A stretch of DNA of 64,000 bases from Ditylenchus dipsaci (lineage: Eukaryota; Nematoda; Chromadorea; Rhabditida; Anguinidae). The notes beneath the pieces were generated by a model. It was given only the letters and a program-made list of their open reading frames with translations, had not been told where the DNA came from and searched no databases. Each line of letters begins with the position of its first letter. Position 1 is the first letter of the stretch. Positions 10,796 to 21,922 of this stretch are shown here, piece by piece. The translations under genes were made by a program, and so were the position numbers. The stretch is taken from NCBI GenBank assembly GCA_004194705.1, contig SADC01000053.1:1-64000 (forward strand). The letters are read 5' to 3'.

Positions 10796-12059
10796 ACAGA
10801 AAAACAGAATCAGAAAAACAGAACCCCGCTGCAGCCCTGGTGCACACCCTCTTTTCATTTTCTTTTATTTGCAAATTTGGTGTCGAAATTATCCTCAGAC
10901 TCTTGTCTATCCAACAGAATCATCAGCGCAGAAAAGGTTATATAAAGTTAGAGCTAGAATTTGAAAAACCTTCTACGATGTCAAATTCCATGACATCCTA
11001 CCCAGGACTATCCCGAATTTTTTGGTAGTATCCTGGAACTGACGTTTTAATTTACATGCTCATTTGCAACCTTACACTCAAATGTAGCTCTGATTTTTGG
11101 TGTCATTTTCAGTATATGGTTGCATATGATCATATAAATTGAAATTGCAAAAAAAGTCAGTTGCAAAATAATACGGATATCTTACCCCTCAATAATACTT
11201 TACTAGTATCTAAGCGCTGCTATCGCAGTGCCTTATAGGAGCATACATGTGCGAAATTTAGTTTATTCAACAATAGAAAAATTCAAAAACAGGGTAATTC
11301 AACAATAGATAATTTCAAAACCGGAGAATTTAACAGGGTTATATTTATAATGCAAACATTTTACCAAAGTTTTTACAAAAAAAGTGAGGATTTTGTCTTA
11401 TTTTGTCATTTAACCAAAATTTCTCAGGTTAATTAGTACGCTACTCGTTAATAGTCCTCCCCCGCCCAAAGGGCGCTCTCACAACACGTCCTCATCGCAA
11501 AAGTTCGTTCCCCAGCTGGGTCCGACACTTCTTTTAAACATAAAAAAAACATAAAAAAACATGAACATATTTTTGAAGGTTTTTGTAAATCTGTTTGATG
11601 TTTATTTGGGTTTATTGCCGAGGAGGTGTTTCTGGGGGAGGGGTGTTAAAACCGAGTAGCACCCAATTATCTTTATTCGATGTGAATCAGATCTGACTTT
11701 AAAATATTACTTTGTTAAATCATCCGACTTTTAAAAGGTACTCTGCTACGTCGAGTGTAGTAGTAGTGAAAATTTTCATTTTTAAATTTTTTTCTTTTTG
11801 AATATGCAGTTGTTGAATTTTCCGGTTTTTTAATTTCTTACTTTTTAGAAAACCCACAGTGTGGGTCCCACACCACGAAATTTAGTTTTTTTTCATTCTT
11901 TTTTATATTCAATAATATTAAATTCAATATCGAATTCATACAGTATTACGTATGTAACGGCACTTTTATGTTTGGTTGATTCAGCAAAGAAATAAGACAA
12001 AGTTGATCCCCGACATGACGGCAGCCGATATAACAACACCCTGGCGTTTAAGATCCGGT
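10796..12059. other. Gene-free stretch with relic foldback words
   Basis: No gene is seen. Words of the type GGTAATTCAACAATAG at 11270-11340 and their complement at 11790-11835 mark the arms of an old foldback related to the array at 17860-18260. At 11490-11545 there is a remnant similar to the pogo-like MITEs (AAAGTTCGTTCCCC ... GGGTCCGACAC). Confidence 0.5.
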
Positions 12060-12510
12060 CCCAAGCGATCGAATTGGAATTTGATTTTTTTTTGGTGCAA
12101 AATGATTTTCTTTTTGTTACAAATTTGCTTTCAAATTTTGGCTTTGCGTTTTTATATTTAAATTTTCAACCTTTTTTTAAAAGTAATTACACTATCAGGT
12201 AGCCCTGCGATTCTAGTTTCTGTTAAGCTATTCCTTACCAAAAAATCTTCGTAAAGTATATCACTTAAAGGTAAAAAGTATGAAAGATGTCAGAAAAAAT
12301 AATTTGGTTCATACTTTTACTTTTTACGCCACATTTTACAAAGATATTGCAGCGATTGATATTTCGTCAGAAACTAGAATCGCAGGGCTACCTGATGGTG
12401 TTATCACTTGTTGGAAAAGGTTGAACAAGTTAATAGAAAAAGCGCAAAACCAAAATCTTAAAAAATATTTGCACCAAAAAAGATTCAATTTGCACCAAAA
12501 AAATCAATAT
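12060..12510. repeat. Foldback element
   Basis: The left arm reads TTTTTTTTGGTGCAAAATGA through ATCAGGTAGCCCTGCGATTC. The right arm reads GAATCGCAGGGCTACCTGAT through TTTGCACCAAAAAA. The arms are about 150 bases around a loop containing GTAAAAAGTATGAAAG. A related inner palindrome is in the pogo-like MITE at 34892-35672. Confidence 0.7.
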
Positions 12511-13139
12511 TCAATAGCCATTCATACTCCCGCGGACATGGGACAATTTTTCAAACACGTTTTTCTCTATCTCGGCTCCCAGTCATCTTTTTAACTACTT
12601 TTAATAGATCTACAAGTGAACAGACCATGCTCTACAATATAGGGATAACAGATTTACCATGATCGGTATCCGAAAACGGTTTTTAGGCTGTCCCGCAGGT
12701 CAATGTCCCGCGGTGAAATAGGGATTCGTCCAAGGGACATTGACCATTAGATAATTTAAAGTTTTTATAAATGCCCAGAGGCATATTTGTAAGCCAAATA
12801 TGCGTGTGGCTTATTACAGCTTCAACAGAGAAGAAGGCCAGAACTTTCTCTAAAGTTGCCTCCTGTACTTTTTTCGACTATATTTCAGTAAGGATTGGCT
12901 ATAAAAAATTTTACAGCATTATAATTTTTAAAGTTTTACCTGGTACAATAGCAAACCACCGGCTACCTGATATGTCTCTGGTAACGGTGTAATACAAAAT
13001 ATGTGAGTTATGAAAAGAATCGGATGTTTTGACGACCAGAAGCTATTGACCACCGTTTGCAAGGTCCAGCCTAGACGTGTAAAAAAGCTAGGCTTATTCT
13101 AAAGACCCGGTCAAAAATAGTCCATTAAAATTTCCATCA

Positions 13140-15520
13140 AAATTATGCATTCATCAAAGGCCTACTATATAGTTGAAGTAAGATTCGAGACAAATTTGAT
13201 TGAAGACGGTCGATTGGTGAAAGGTATATTTCGAAAGGCAGCAAAAGATAGCGCCATTTCAGATAGCACCACATTCAAATTGGCTGTAAGTACTTCCACC
13301 CGCCAAATTAATATTTTACCCCGCCAAATTAATTTTTTTACACCGCCATATTTGAATTTTTGGCAAAATATTAGATTCACCGAAAGGAACAAAAGATTCT
13401 GTAAACAATTGGTTAGGAAAAAAAGTCATTTTAAAACAATTTAAATGAGAAAAAAATTTGTCTTGGCACCAATTGTAACTTTTTCAAAGAGATTAAAAAG
13501 TTACGATTGGTGCCAAGACAAATTTTTTCTTATTTAAATTTGTTTTCAAATGACTTTGTTTCCTAACCAATTGTTTCCAAAATCTTTCGTTTCCTTCTCG
13601 GGTGAGCCAAATATTCGTTTACCCCGCCAAATTGAATTTACCCCTCTAAATTTAAATTTTCAGTGAAATACTGCAGTAAATTTTGCCGGAATCCGAATTT
13701 TATAGTCGAAAATGACTTGGATCGCTCAGAATCTCACCCTGGAGTGGCCAGAAGCCCCTGAAAGATTGTTTTTGGGGGGGGGGGTAATCTGGGCAGAGTA
13801 AACTTTTTGTAAAAATTCGATTGCGCGGATCAGATTTATAGTCAGATGGACTAAATCGCTCAGAATTCCACCCTGAATCATTCTTAACCATTTGAGACCA
13901 CCCTAAGCACTGATTTAGGTACTTAGATACTTGTTTGGAGCAGTTTAGGGTGGTTTCAGATGGTTGAGATTGATTCAGGGTGGAATTCTGAGCGATTTCC
14001 CATATGACTGGAAATCTCATCCACGCAATCGAAATTTTCGCAGAAAATTTTAGCCATTCAAATTTCTCCACTACAAATTGCGCCAAAATAAACCCTCCGA
14101 AAAACCAACTTTCAGGGGCTTCTGGCCACTGCACGGTGGGATTCCGAGTCAATCAAGTCATTATTTGACTATAAATTCGAATTCCCGCCAAATTTCTGCA
14201 TTATTTTACTAAAAATTCTAATTTGGCGGGGTAAACGAATATTTTGCTAAAAATTCAAATTTGGCGGGGGTAAAAATTAATTGGAAGGTATTTTTTTTGC
14301 CCGCAAATTTGAAATCCCGCTAATTACTCTTTTTTGCCCGCTAAATACTTTTTTCTGCCCGCAAATTACTTTTTTATGCCCGCAAATTTTCGAAAAAATG
14401 CCCGCAAATTTTCTTCAACGGGTATAAGGCTAATTCCTTGTCCCCTACTCAACTTTTCTCATTCTTTTGTGGTTTTCATGTGTTTTGAGCATCTTGTTGT
14501 GGGCCGGGCCCAGAAAATTTATCATTGCTTGGATATTTCGGTGAGCCTTCTTTAACTGTTATTAGGCTGAATTTCTTGTTGTTTCTTAGCCGATATTTGA
14601 CTTCTAGTGATTGAATATTCAGGTTAATGTCACGTACTTAAGTGAGGGAATCTCAGCAGCATTGTCCAACAGTTGTGGAGTGCCCGTATTGGTCTGCTTA
14701 GAATCTGTTTAATGGCTTTAGGCGTTATTTCCAGAATATTTAATTCGGGATTTTAAGTTTAGCTATTCTGGTATTTTAGTTGATTCATTTTCAGGTCTTT
14801 CTCGTGGATCAACAACAGTCAAATGTCAACGAAGCCAGATCGATTTACTGACGTCAAATTCTCCTTTTAAAGCCAACCGTGATGATAAGTAAGTAATTTT
14901 CTGAAATTTCTGTGATTTAAGTGCCATGTTTATGACCAATTGACTTTAGGAAGCAATGATAAATTTTCTGGCCCAGCCCACAACAAGATGCTCAAAACAC
15001 ATGAAAACCACAAAATAATGAGAAAAGTTGAGTAGGGGACACGGAATTAGCCTTATACCCGTTGAAGAAAAATTTGCGGGCATTTTTCGAAAATTTGCGG
15101 GCAGAAAAAAGTAATTTGCGGGCAGAAAAAAGTATTTAGCGGGCAAAAAGAAGTAATTAGCGGGCAAAAAAAAGTACCTTCCAAATTAATTTGGCGGAGT
15201 AAAGAATAGCCATTCAAATTTCTCTACTACAAATTGCGCCAAAATAAATTTCGCCAAAAGGAATAGATTAAAAATTGCCAATTATCTGGCATCTTCATCT
15301 AAAATAGCTAACGAAAGAACATGAAAACGTGTCAAAATGATCAGGTCTACAAATTAAGTGCAACAAAGTCATTGAATTCAAACTTGGAAAATGTGGCTCA
15401 GTATGATTTTAGCGCAATCTGCACTGGCGCCTTTGAAAGTGTCATAATCCGAAATGGCGTAATCTGAAATGGCGCTATCTTTCGCCGCCCGATTCGAGAG
15501 GGTGAATAGATTCAAAACCT
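13140..15520. repeat. Composite nested inverted repeat
   Basis: Outer arms near 13240-13290 and 15430-15480 share the word AAATGGCGCTATCT in opposite orientation. Nested inside are a palindrome at 13380-13610 (GTCTTGGCACCAA both ways), a foldback at 13690-14165 (GGCCAGAAGCCCCTGAAAG both ways) and a 215-base inverted pair at 14330-14537 and 14954-15170 built of GCCCGCAAATTACTTTTTT words. The central 14478-14851 segment has exon-like coding structure (next entry). No transposase is seen. Confidence 0.65.
14478..14851 (+). CDS. Three-exon open frame inside an inverted repeat; possible captured gene fragment
   Basis: Three segments join in phase 0 with GT-AG introns: 14478-14537, 14627-14689 and 14798-14851 (TGA). 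The product contains VFMCFEHLVVG, then VNVTYLSEGISAALSNS, then CGVPVLVFLVDQQQSN. The middle-to-end pattern (small helix, Gly-x-Pro-hydrophobic strand, polar turn) faintly recalls proteasome assembly chaperones of the PSMG3/PSMG4 type, a weak guess. The first exon lies in the left arm of an inverted repeat whose other arm (14954-15170) carries an inverted, slightly diverged copy of it. The true start may be further upstream. It could be a small host gene with a duplicated first exon or a gene fragment carried by the foldback. Confidence 0.35.
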
Positions 15521-15769
15521 TTTTGGGTTAAATTTTGAAACACCTTATTCGTTTAGGGGCCACTTTTCTGGCACCTTTTTATATAATGATCGAGTTGATT
15601 AAGATAGTTGAATTGACCATAATCACCTTAATCAGCATGACGTTTATAATTACTACTAATAATTATCAAAATTACTATAATTGTCATAATCAACACATAA
15701 AAATTTAGTAAAAAATGGTGGGGCGGAAATCTCAAAAACCGGATAATTCAACAGAGGAAAATTTATGCT

Positions 15770-17845
15770 ACGCTTACATAGGCTAGTCGAGGTCGGGGTC
15801 GATCTCATAGTGCTTACATAGGCAGGTCGAGATCGTGGTCGAGGTCGAGTCAAGCTATTTCATTGAAAAATCCCGTTTCAAAAATATTTGAAAACTTTTT
15901 TCTTGCACCATGACCATTGTCCATCTTTTTTTGGTAGAAAAGTTAGTGTTTGGTACTATCAGGTGCAGAAAATCCAGGGCTTTCTTCTTGCTGTGAAGTT
16001 TGCCAACATTTATTGCAAAAATTGTTTGGAAAATTGAATTTTCTAATATTTTTTGAGCTCGACCAGGACCTCGACCAGCACCCGACCACCCCTATTGATC
16101 TTATGAAATCTCAACGTTTTTGTCTTTTTGAGAAATTTTTTCCGGGGTAACTTTTTATGCTGAGAAAGCCTAGTATAAAAGAATTTTCGTTCATAGCCTT
16201 GTATTCTGTTATTGATAATTTAAACTCGATGGACGAAATTTTTGACTATCTTTAATCCTATGACAAAAAATAAGCGATTATTTGGTTTTTATTGCGCTTT
16301 TTGTCCATTTGTTATAGAGAGTTGTCTGATTTATCTTTTACAATAAAATTCTTGATAAGCCGACCGGATATAATGTTGTGGTTATTCAAAAATAAAAAAT
16401 TTAAAAATTTGCATTTCAAAATTTGAATTCGCGCAAAATTAAATTTTTTCGTCTTGACAAGTTTTAAGTTGTAACAATGTTCTCGAACAAAGTTTTGAGC
16501 TAATAAATATTTGAAAGCAGATTTTTTTAATTTTTTCTGAAATTTTAAGTTTATCGTCATTGAAATTCAAATTGGCGCAATAACTGAAATTTTAATTTTT
16601 GAAGGAAAAAGCTGGTGTATGTATTAATTTTAAAATAATTTTGTTGCACTGAAAGATATAGATAAAGTAATGATAAATTATAGCTCGTCATTTGAATTTT
16701 TTATCATTGATTTTTGTGTCGCTAATATAAGAGGCGGGCAAAGATAAGTTCAGATCGACATAGTTTTAACACCAAATTCGGGTTAAGCATGGTTGATTTG
16801 CTTTTAAAAATGCTTTTAAAATTTATAAACTGGTGTGAAATTTTAAATTTCCTACAACACAAAAATTCAATTGTATTTTTTCAAATTTTAAATATTTTTT
16901 GTCTTAAACGGATTTTGAAATTTTACAATGATTTCTGAGTTTATAAGCAAATCAACCATACTGATCACGAATTTGACGTCGAAATTATATAATTGCAATC
17001 AGGGAGTAAGTTTTGGTCAAGATTTTGCAAGAAATCGAATTTTATAGTCTGAAAGTAACTCACATCGCTCAGAATGCCACCTCAGAAAGGGCAGAAGCCG
17101 CTGAAAGTTGTTTTTCGGTTTTCACTAAAAGGGGTTAAACTTTAAAGTTTGATTGCCCGCATCAGAATTCCACTTTGGTCGGCTTAATCGCTCAAAATCC
17201 CACCCTGAACCATCCAGAACACCCCTTAAACACTTTGAACCGCTCTCAAGTATCTTCCTAAGCACTCTCACAGCCTCTTTTTTTTATTTCGATGCACTTT
17301 CTGGTGCAGTTTTCTATATACAGAATTTTCTGGTTAGATTCAAATAAAATAGATAGTTTGTTGTGGTTCAACTTTCTTTGAGTTTCCCCAAGATCTTAAT
17401 TTTGCGATGATTGTGATTGAGCTTGGTTGTGTACGTAAATTTTAGAGGTCGGCAGCAAAGTGACTGCACTAAATTGGAACTTAGTTTATAAGCCGTCAAA
17501 AACGAGTCCCTCGTGGATGCTATGAGCAAACTTTAAAAATAAGTTCCGAAAGTTTAGAGAAAAGATTGAATATCTGGCTTGTCAAATAGGTATTGTGTTA
17601 AAAGTGTTGAAAAATATTTTCACACTATTTAAATATGTGCTTATAGGCCGCCTTATTCTCTGCTATTAAATTCCCTATAAATATATGAAAAAGTAAAATT
17701 TGGATATTCGAGCTTGACCTCGACCTGCCTAAGTAAGCACCTTTTCTAGATCAACCTCGACCTCGACCCCTATGTAAGCACCCCTTGTCGATCGACCTCG
17801 ACCCCGACCTCGACGACGACCTCGACTCGCCTATGTAAGCACGGG
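15770..17845. mobile_element. Foldback with CGAGGTCG word-array ends, no transposase
   Basis: The left end begins GCTTACATAGGCTAGTCGAG and the right end is CTCGACTCGCCTATGTAAGC. Both are followed inward by arrays of GTCGAGGTCG words in opposite orientation (15781-15850, 17720-17835). Right-arm units repeat the phrase CTATGTAAGCACC. The roughly 1.9-kb interior has a copy of a TCGCTCAGAATGCCACC-type repeat at 17040-17250, also found at 13700-14160, and no coding sequence that I can support. No clear target duplication. Confidence 0.5.
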
Positions 17846-17849
17846 GTTA

Positions 17850-18260
17850 ACAACCACGTATTCAAAAAGTGGATAATCCGACAGTGGATAATTACAAAAC
17901 CGGATAATTTAACAGAGTTATTTTCCACAGTAGGATAATTCAACAGAGCGATATTCGAAAGCCGGGTAATTTAGCAGAGTAACTTTCCATAGTCGAATAT
18001 GCAAAAGTCTAATACCTAAACTGAGAAATTTTTGTGAAATGGCGAAATTAGACCTAATGCTGACCTTTTCGTAAAAAAATTGGTGAAATGCGACTGTAGA
18101 ATATCACTTTGTTGAACAATCCAGTTTTTTAAATAATTATTGTTGACCTATTCTCTGTTGAATTATCCGCTTTTGAAATTATTCACTGTTGAATTATCCG
18201 CCTCCTGAATACGCGGTAGTTGAATTTTTTTCGATTGAATTATCCGGTTTTTTTAGTTTT
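17850..18260. repeat. Foldback made of GGATAATTCAACAG words
   Basis: The word GGATAATTCAACAGAG (variants CCGGATAATTTAACAG) recurs several times at 17870-17990, and its complement CTGTTGAATTATCCG recurs at 18130-18260, with a unique centre. Single arms of the same family occur at 11270-11340 and 15735-15760. Confidence 0.65.
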
Positions 18261-18871
18261 CCGAGTGTCGAATAAACCCCCCGCCAAAACATCGGTGGCC
18301 CACACCTGAACCGAATAAGGTCCACTTCTGATAAAAAATATATACAACATGGAGAAAAAAGTTTTCACAATGTCCTTCCAAACAATAAGGTTCCGAATGA
18401 TTGCAGTGAGATGGGATATAGAGATATTTCAATCTCTAATGTATCGGTGAGCAGAGATGTAGCCAAAAAATTCAGGCGGAGGTATAAAGCCCCGCAAATT
18501 TATTTTACCTACACAGTTTTCAACTTTCACATTGTTACACCTTTAAAAAAACACATTTTTCGGAAATGGTAATAATAAATCGGTTTCAAAAAATTAAATT
18601 CTCCACAAATAATAACATTAAAAAAAATAAAAGTTAAGATTGCACTTTTATTTATTTACCTTGGTCTCATCCCCTTCCCTGTTATTTTTTATTGTGATTT
18701 TAACCCTCGATTTGAACTCTTGATACAACAAAACCTTCGATTTAACGAACCCCTCGGATCGGTCTGGTTATATTTTGACTAAATCATAATGATGTATACC
18801 CTCGATAAAACGAACATATTCTCAAAATCTTGAGAAAATTGGTGATGGGCTATGCCTTGTGGGAGGGGAAG
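18261..18871. other. Gene-free stretch
   Basis: Low-complexity AT-rich sequence with no coding region, RNA gene or terminus that I can identify. Confidence 0.5.
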
Positions 18872-19112
18872 ATTCGTATTCGCAGAATTCGTATTCGGCT
18901 TTTTTCGTATTCGGCCAGATTCGTATTCGGGTTACCGATAATAGCTTATAACCGATAGTGACGGATAATAACCTAATTAAGTTAGAATAACTCGTATCCT
19001 AACTTAATTAGGTTATTATCCGTCACTATCGGTTATAAGCTATTATCGGTAACCCGAATACGAATCTGGCCGAATACGAAAAAAGCCGAATACGAATTCT
19101 GCGAATACGAAT
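18872..19112. repeat. Perfect hairpin: 114-base arms, 13-base loop
   Basis: By direct reading the two arms (18872-18985 and 18999-19112) are exact reverse complements, separated by AATAACTCGTATC. The outer half of each arm repeats the word ATTCGTATTCGG, and the inner half is unique (CCGATAATAGCTTATAACCG). The flanks are G-rich on the left and C-rich on the right, continuing an imperfect inverted symmetry. The absence of any mismatch implies a recent origin or active arm homogenisation. Confidence 0.9.
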
Positions 19113-19272
19113 CCTCCCCCTCCCTGCCTTTTTATTCGATATAACTTTTATTAAAGAAGGGTGTCCTCTTTTTAACTTACCTCCAGGCGGCGCGCTGATT
19201 AGAGCAGCGTGGAATTAGAGGAAATACAGTGCTGATGATACATTTACCCAAAGGGTGCACCACCCCAATGTA

Positions 19273-19501
19273 CCGTATTTCCTCTAATAAGCGCCCCCTC
19301 GACTTTGAGGGTCTGGATCTCAGTATAGATGCAATATTTTGCAAAACTGTTTGATACGTTTTCTTAAATCCCACGAGCTCTACCAATTCCACTTTTTAGA
19401 TTTTGGTTGAGCACCCAAAAATCTCGAAATCGAATTCCAAGTTTTCCCGATTTTCAGGGGCTTGAAAAATAAACGCCCCGGGGCTTATTAGAGGAAATAC
19501 G
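19273..19501. mobile_element. TA-flanked foldback MITE (CCGTATTT family)
   Basis: The termini are CCGTATTTCCTCTAATAAGC and GCTTATTAGAGGAAATACG, flanked by TA. The family core is present: TTTGAGGGTCTGGATCTCAG, then GGTTGAGCACCCAAAAATCT and GGGGCTTGAAAAATAAACG. The sub-terminal arm word is GCGCCCC/GGGGC. Confidence 0.8.
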
Positions 19502-19503
19502 TA

Positions 19504-20039
19504 TATTCATCAACACTTTTAAATTTAACCACGAACTCTAACTCTAACTCGAGGTACATGAACACCCTCGAGTTAGAGGTAGAGTTCGAGTTCGAATTAG
19601 GATCAGAGGTGTTCACGTAACTAAAATCCCGAACTCTAACTCTAACAACGTGAACAAGCCATAATATTTTCTCCCACTTCTATATAGCCTTAAATATTCC
19701 CTTTCCTATACGTACAGCCTCTATTAAAGGTTGGCGGTGGAAGGCATATGAAACCAGCGTGAAAACTCATTTGAATAAAAAAATTCTCTCAAGACAAATT
19801 TGGAGGTTCGATTTACCGAAGAGTCGATTTACCGCCGCCCGCTTTGACTTAGAAATTAGGTACTACCACTTGAATCAGAAAACCTGAGAACCTGTGTTCT
19901 AACATTGAATATAGTTGCCTGGGTAAGTGAGTATATGGGTAGCACCATTTGAATTAGACCACATACCCCTTGAATCGGTAAATTTCTTGTCTGCACCGTG
20001 AACTAACATCTCAAATCGTTTTCTTCGCGCGAAACTGTG
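19504..20039. other. Gene-free stretch with a small palindrome
   Basis: At 19535-19600 the phrase AACTCTAACTCGAGG and its complement form a short hairpin with repeats of CTCTAACTCTAA. Nothing else is identified. Confidence 0.45.
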
Positions 20040-20047
20040 CTTAGAAC

Positions 20048-20897
20048 TAGAGATGAAGAAACGGGACCAGGACGGATTTCAGGACAGGATTTTATGGTCT
20101 GTCCAAGAACAGGATCAGGACCAGGATTAGAAATTCTGAAAACCAGGATCCTGGTCGGGATCCTGGTCCAAAAACCAGGATTTTCGTTAAATTCCAGAAA
20201 TCCGGTTGAAACTGCCAGCAAAATTTTATTGACACTTTTCTACATTCATTACATCCAGTAAACAATGTTCAATAACAATACTTCAACAACGGGAGCGATT
20301 TGTTCAAGAAGATTAACATTTCTGCTTTTTCTGGATTCAAGTTACTTCGGCTGTAGTCGTACACATCTCTGGCAACGGAGAAGACTTGCTCACTAGGTTG
20401 ACTGGTCGCTGTAGCAGACAGGAAACGACGTGCAAGCTTAGACAACACCGGATAGATCGCTTCGTTAATCTAGAAAATATCGAACAGTAAAATGTTGAAC
20501 TTCCTAAATGTAGTTCCTTCAAAAGTCTAAGGGATCTTGATCTGTTGGAATGCACTTTGACATGTAGTAAGACTGTACTTCCATCATGGTTGAATCAAAA
20601 GACATTTTCTCAAATCCTCAAAAATTTGACTGTGGCGTTCGAAGAAAGACGTTGAGCGCTTTGTGGAGGCGAACGAGGCTTTAAGATCAACAAACTAAAC
20701 TTTTTTTTTCAAGTTTCAAGATGACGTTTTGAAAATATACCATTTATATTTACCACATTCGACGACCAGGATTGGCCAAAATACCAGGACCAGGATTTAT
20801 AATTTGACCAGGACCAGGACCAGGATTTTGTTTATTAATAAATTTCGAACAGGACGGACCAGGACCAGGACAGGATCCTGTCCTGTCTTCATCTCTA
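20048..20897. mobile_element. Internally deleted hAT element with intact ends
   Basis: The termini TAGAGATGAAG and CTTCATCTCTA are flanked by the exact 8-bp duplication CTTAGAAC (20040-20047 and 20898-20905). Both tips are arrays of ACCAGGA(C)CAGGAT words around GGATCCTG. It contains only the last exons of a hAT transposase on the minus strand, so it would need help from another copy to move. Confidence 0.9.
20269..20560 (-). pseudogene. hAT transposase C-terminal dimerisation domain remnant
   Basis: The last exon (20469 down to the stop at 20269-20271) encodes [19 protein letters not shown], then [19 protein letters not shown] and [16 protein letters not shown], the hAT C-terminal dimerisation motif. 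It follows a TTTTCTAG acceptor. The upstream segment encodes CIPTDQDPLDF and then TGA where the family has Trp, so the frame is broken. The DDE core is missing. Confidence 0.85.
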
Positions 20898-20970
20898 CTT
20901 AGAACATGCTTTCCGGTCACTTTTCCGTTACGAAAAGATGATGGGCGGACAAAAACCCTCCAATATAGTA

Positions 20971-21153
20971 CAGTCGACGCTCTCTATAACGACGCTCTTT
21001 ATAACGACTCGCTCTTTATAACGATCCGGAAAAAAGAACTTTATGCTCCTGAGCTAAGTCATTCAAGTCAAAACGACGCTCTTTATAACGACTCTCTCTA
21101 TAACGACTCGGTTTAGCCGGTCCCTTGAGAGTCATTATAGAGAGCTTCGACTG
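20971..21153. mobile_element. pogo/Tigger-like MITE
   Basis: Flanked by TA. The termini are CAGTCGACGCTCTCTATAAC and ATAGAGAGCTTCGACTG. Internal words ACGACTCGCTCTTTATA repeat. The CAGTCRA...CTCTATAAC terminus with TA duplication is typical of pogo/Tigger-class elements (family knowledge). 183 bases, non-coding. Confidence 0.8.
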
Positions 21154-21513
21154 TAGTAGATTTCTTCCCCGACCAAATCTCCGCTAGCAACCTTATTTTT
21201 TCTGACATGATTTTAGTGTGGAAAAATTTCTATCTGGTTCCCCATGAAATTATGACTCTGGAAAGTCAATAACGCTTTGGGAAATAACAAAATGTACAGA
21301 GAACAAAGTATGCATAATTTTGGTGGTCATTTGCTCAAAATAGCAGTTTGAGGCACTTCGTGACAGTAAAGTGGTGCTGAAAATGGCTGCAATCAATCGA
21401 TCGATGATTTTTGTCATAGAAGTCAGTGGATTTACTAAAAAAATCAATTAAGTAACACTCAGAGAGACTTGAACTTTTGACAATAGGCGATGCGCATACA
21501 AATTATGGAGCAA

Positions 21514-21637
21514 CAGAACCCTAGGGGCCCCAGTCACTTAAAGTCTAATCTATGCAAAAAAATATTCAATTTGAATTTGCGCTTCATTTATTTTTCGCAT
21601 AGATTAGGCTTAAAATGACTGGGCCCCTAGGTTCTGT
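21514..21637. repeat. Short palindromic MITE-like element
   Basis: The arms CAGAACCCTAGGGGCCCCAG and TGGGCCCCTAGGTTCTG extend through TCTAATCTATGC / GCATAGATTAGG around an A/T-rich loop. No clear target duplication. Confidence 0.7.
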
Positions 21638-21922
21638 TTAGCCTAAATTATCATAACTTGAATATAAAGTTGGATAAAGAGTAAAAAACAAGGCTCGAAC
21701 GAAAAAATGTAGCTGATATAGCAAAAATATTTGATTAACGCTATTAAGCAGGTTTTCGTTAGAGATGTTTTCACCTAGCCATGCGGATTCAGGTAAGACA
21801 GGTTGACACAGACTATTGAGGTGTAAAACCTAACCTTCGAAAAGCGAATACTGGGTTCCACATTTATTTTAACGCCAATTATTAAGGCACAAAAACACAG
21901 ACATTATTTGTTCATATTATTT

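Noticed and set aside
13700..14152. 150-codon minus-strand frame
   Set aside because: Covers both arms of a foldback (GGCCAGAAGCCCC both ways); a related copy at 17040-17250 is not open.
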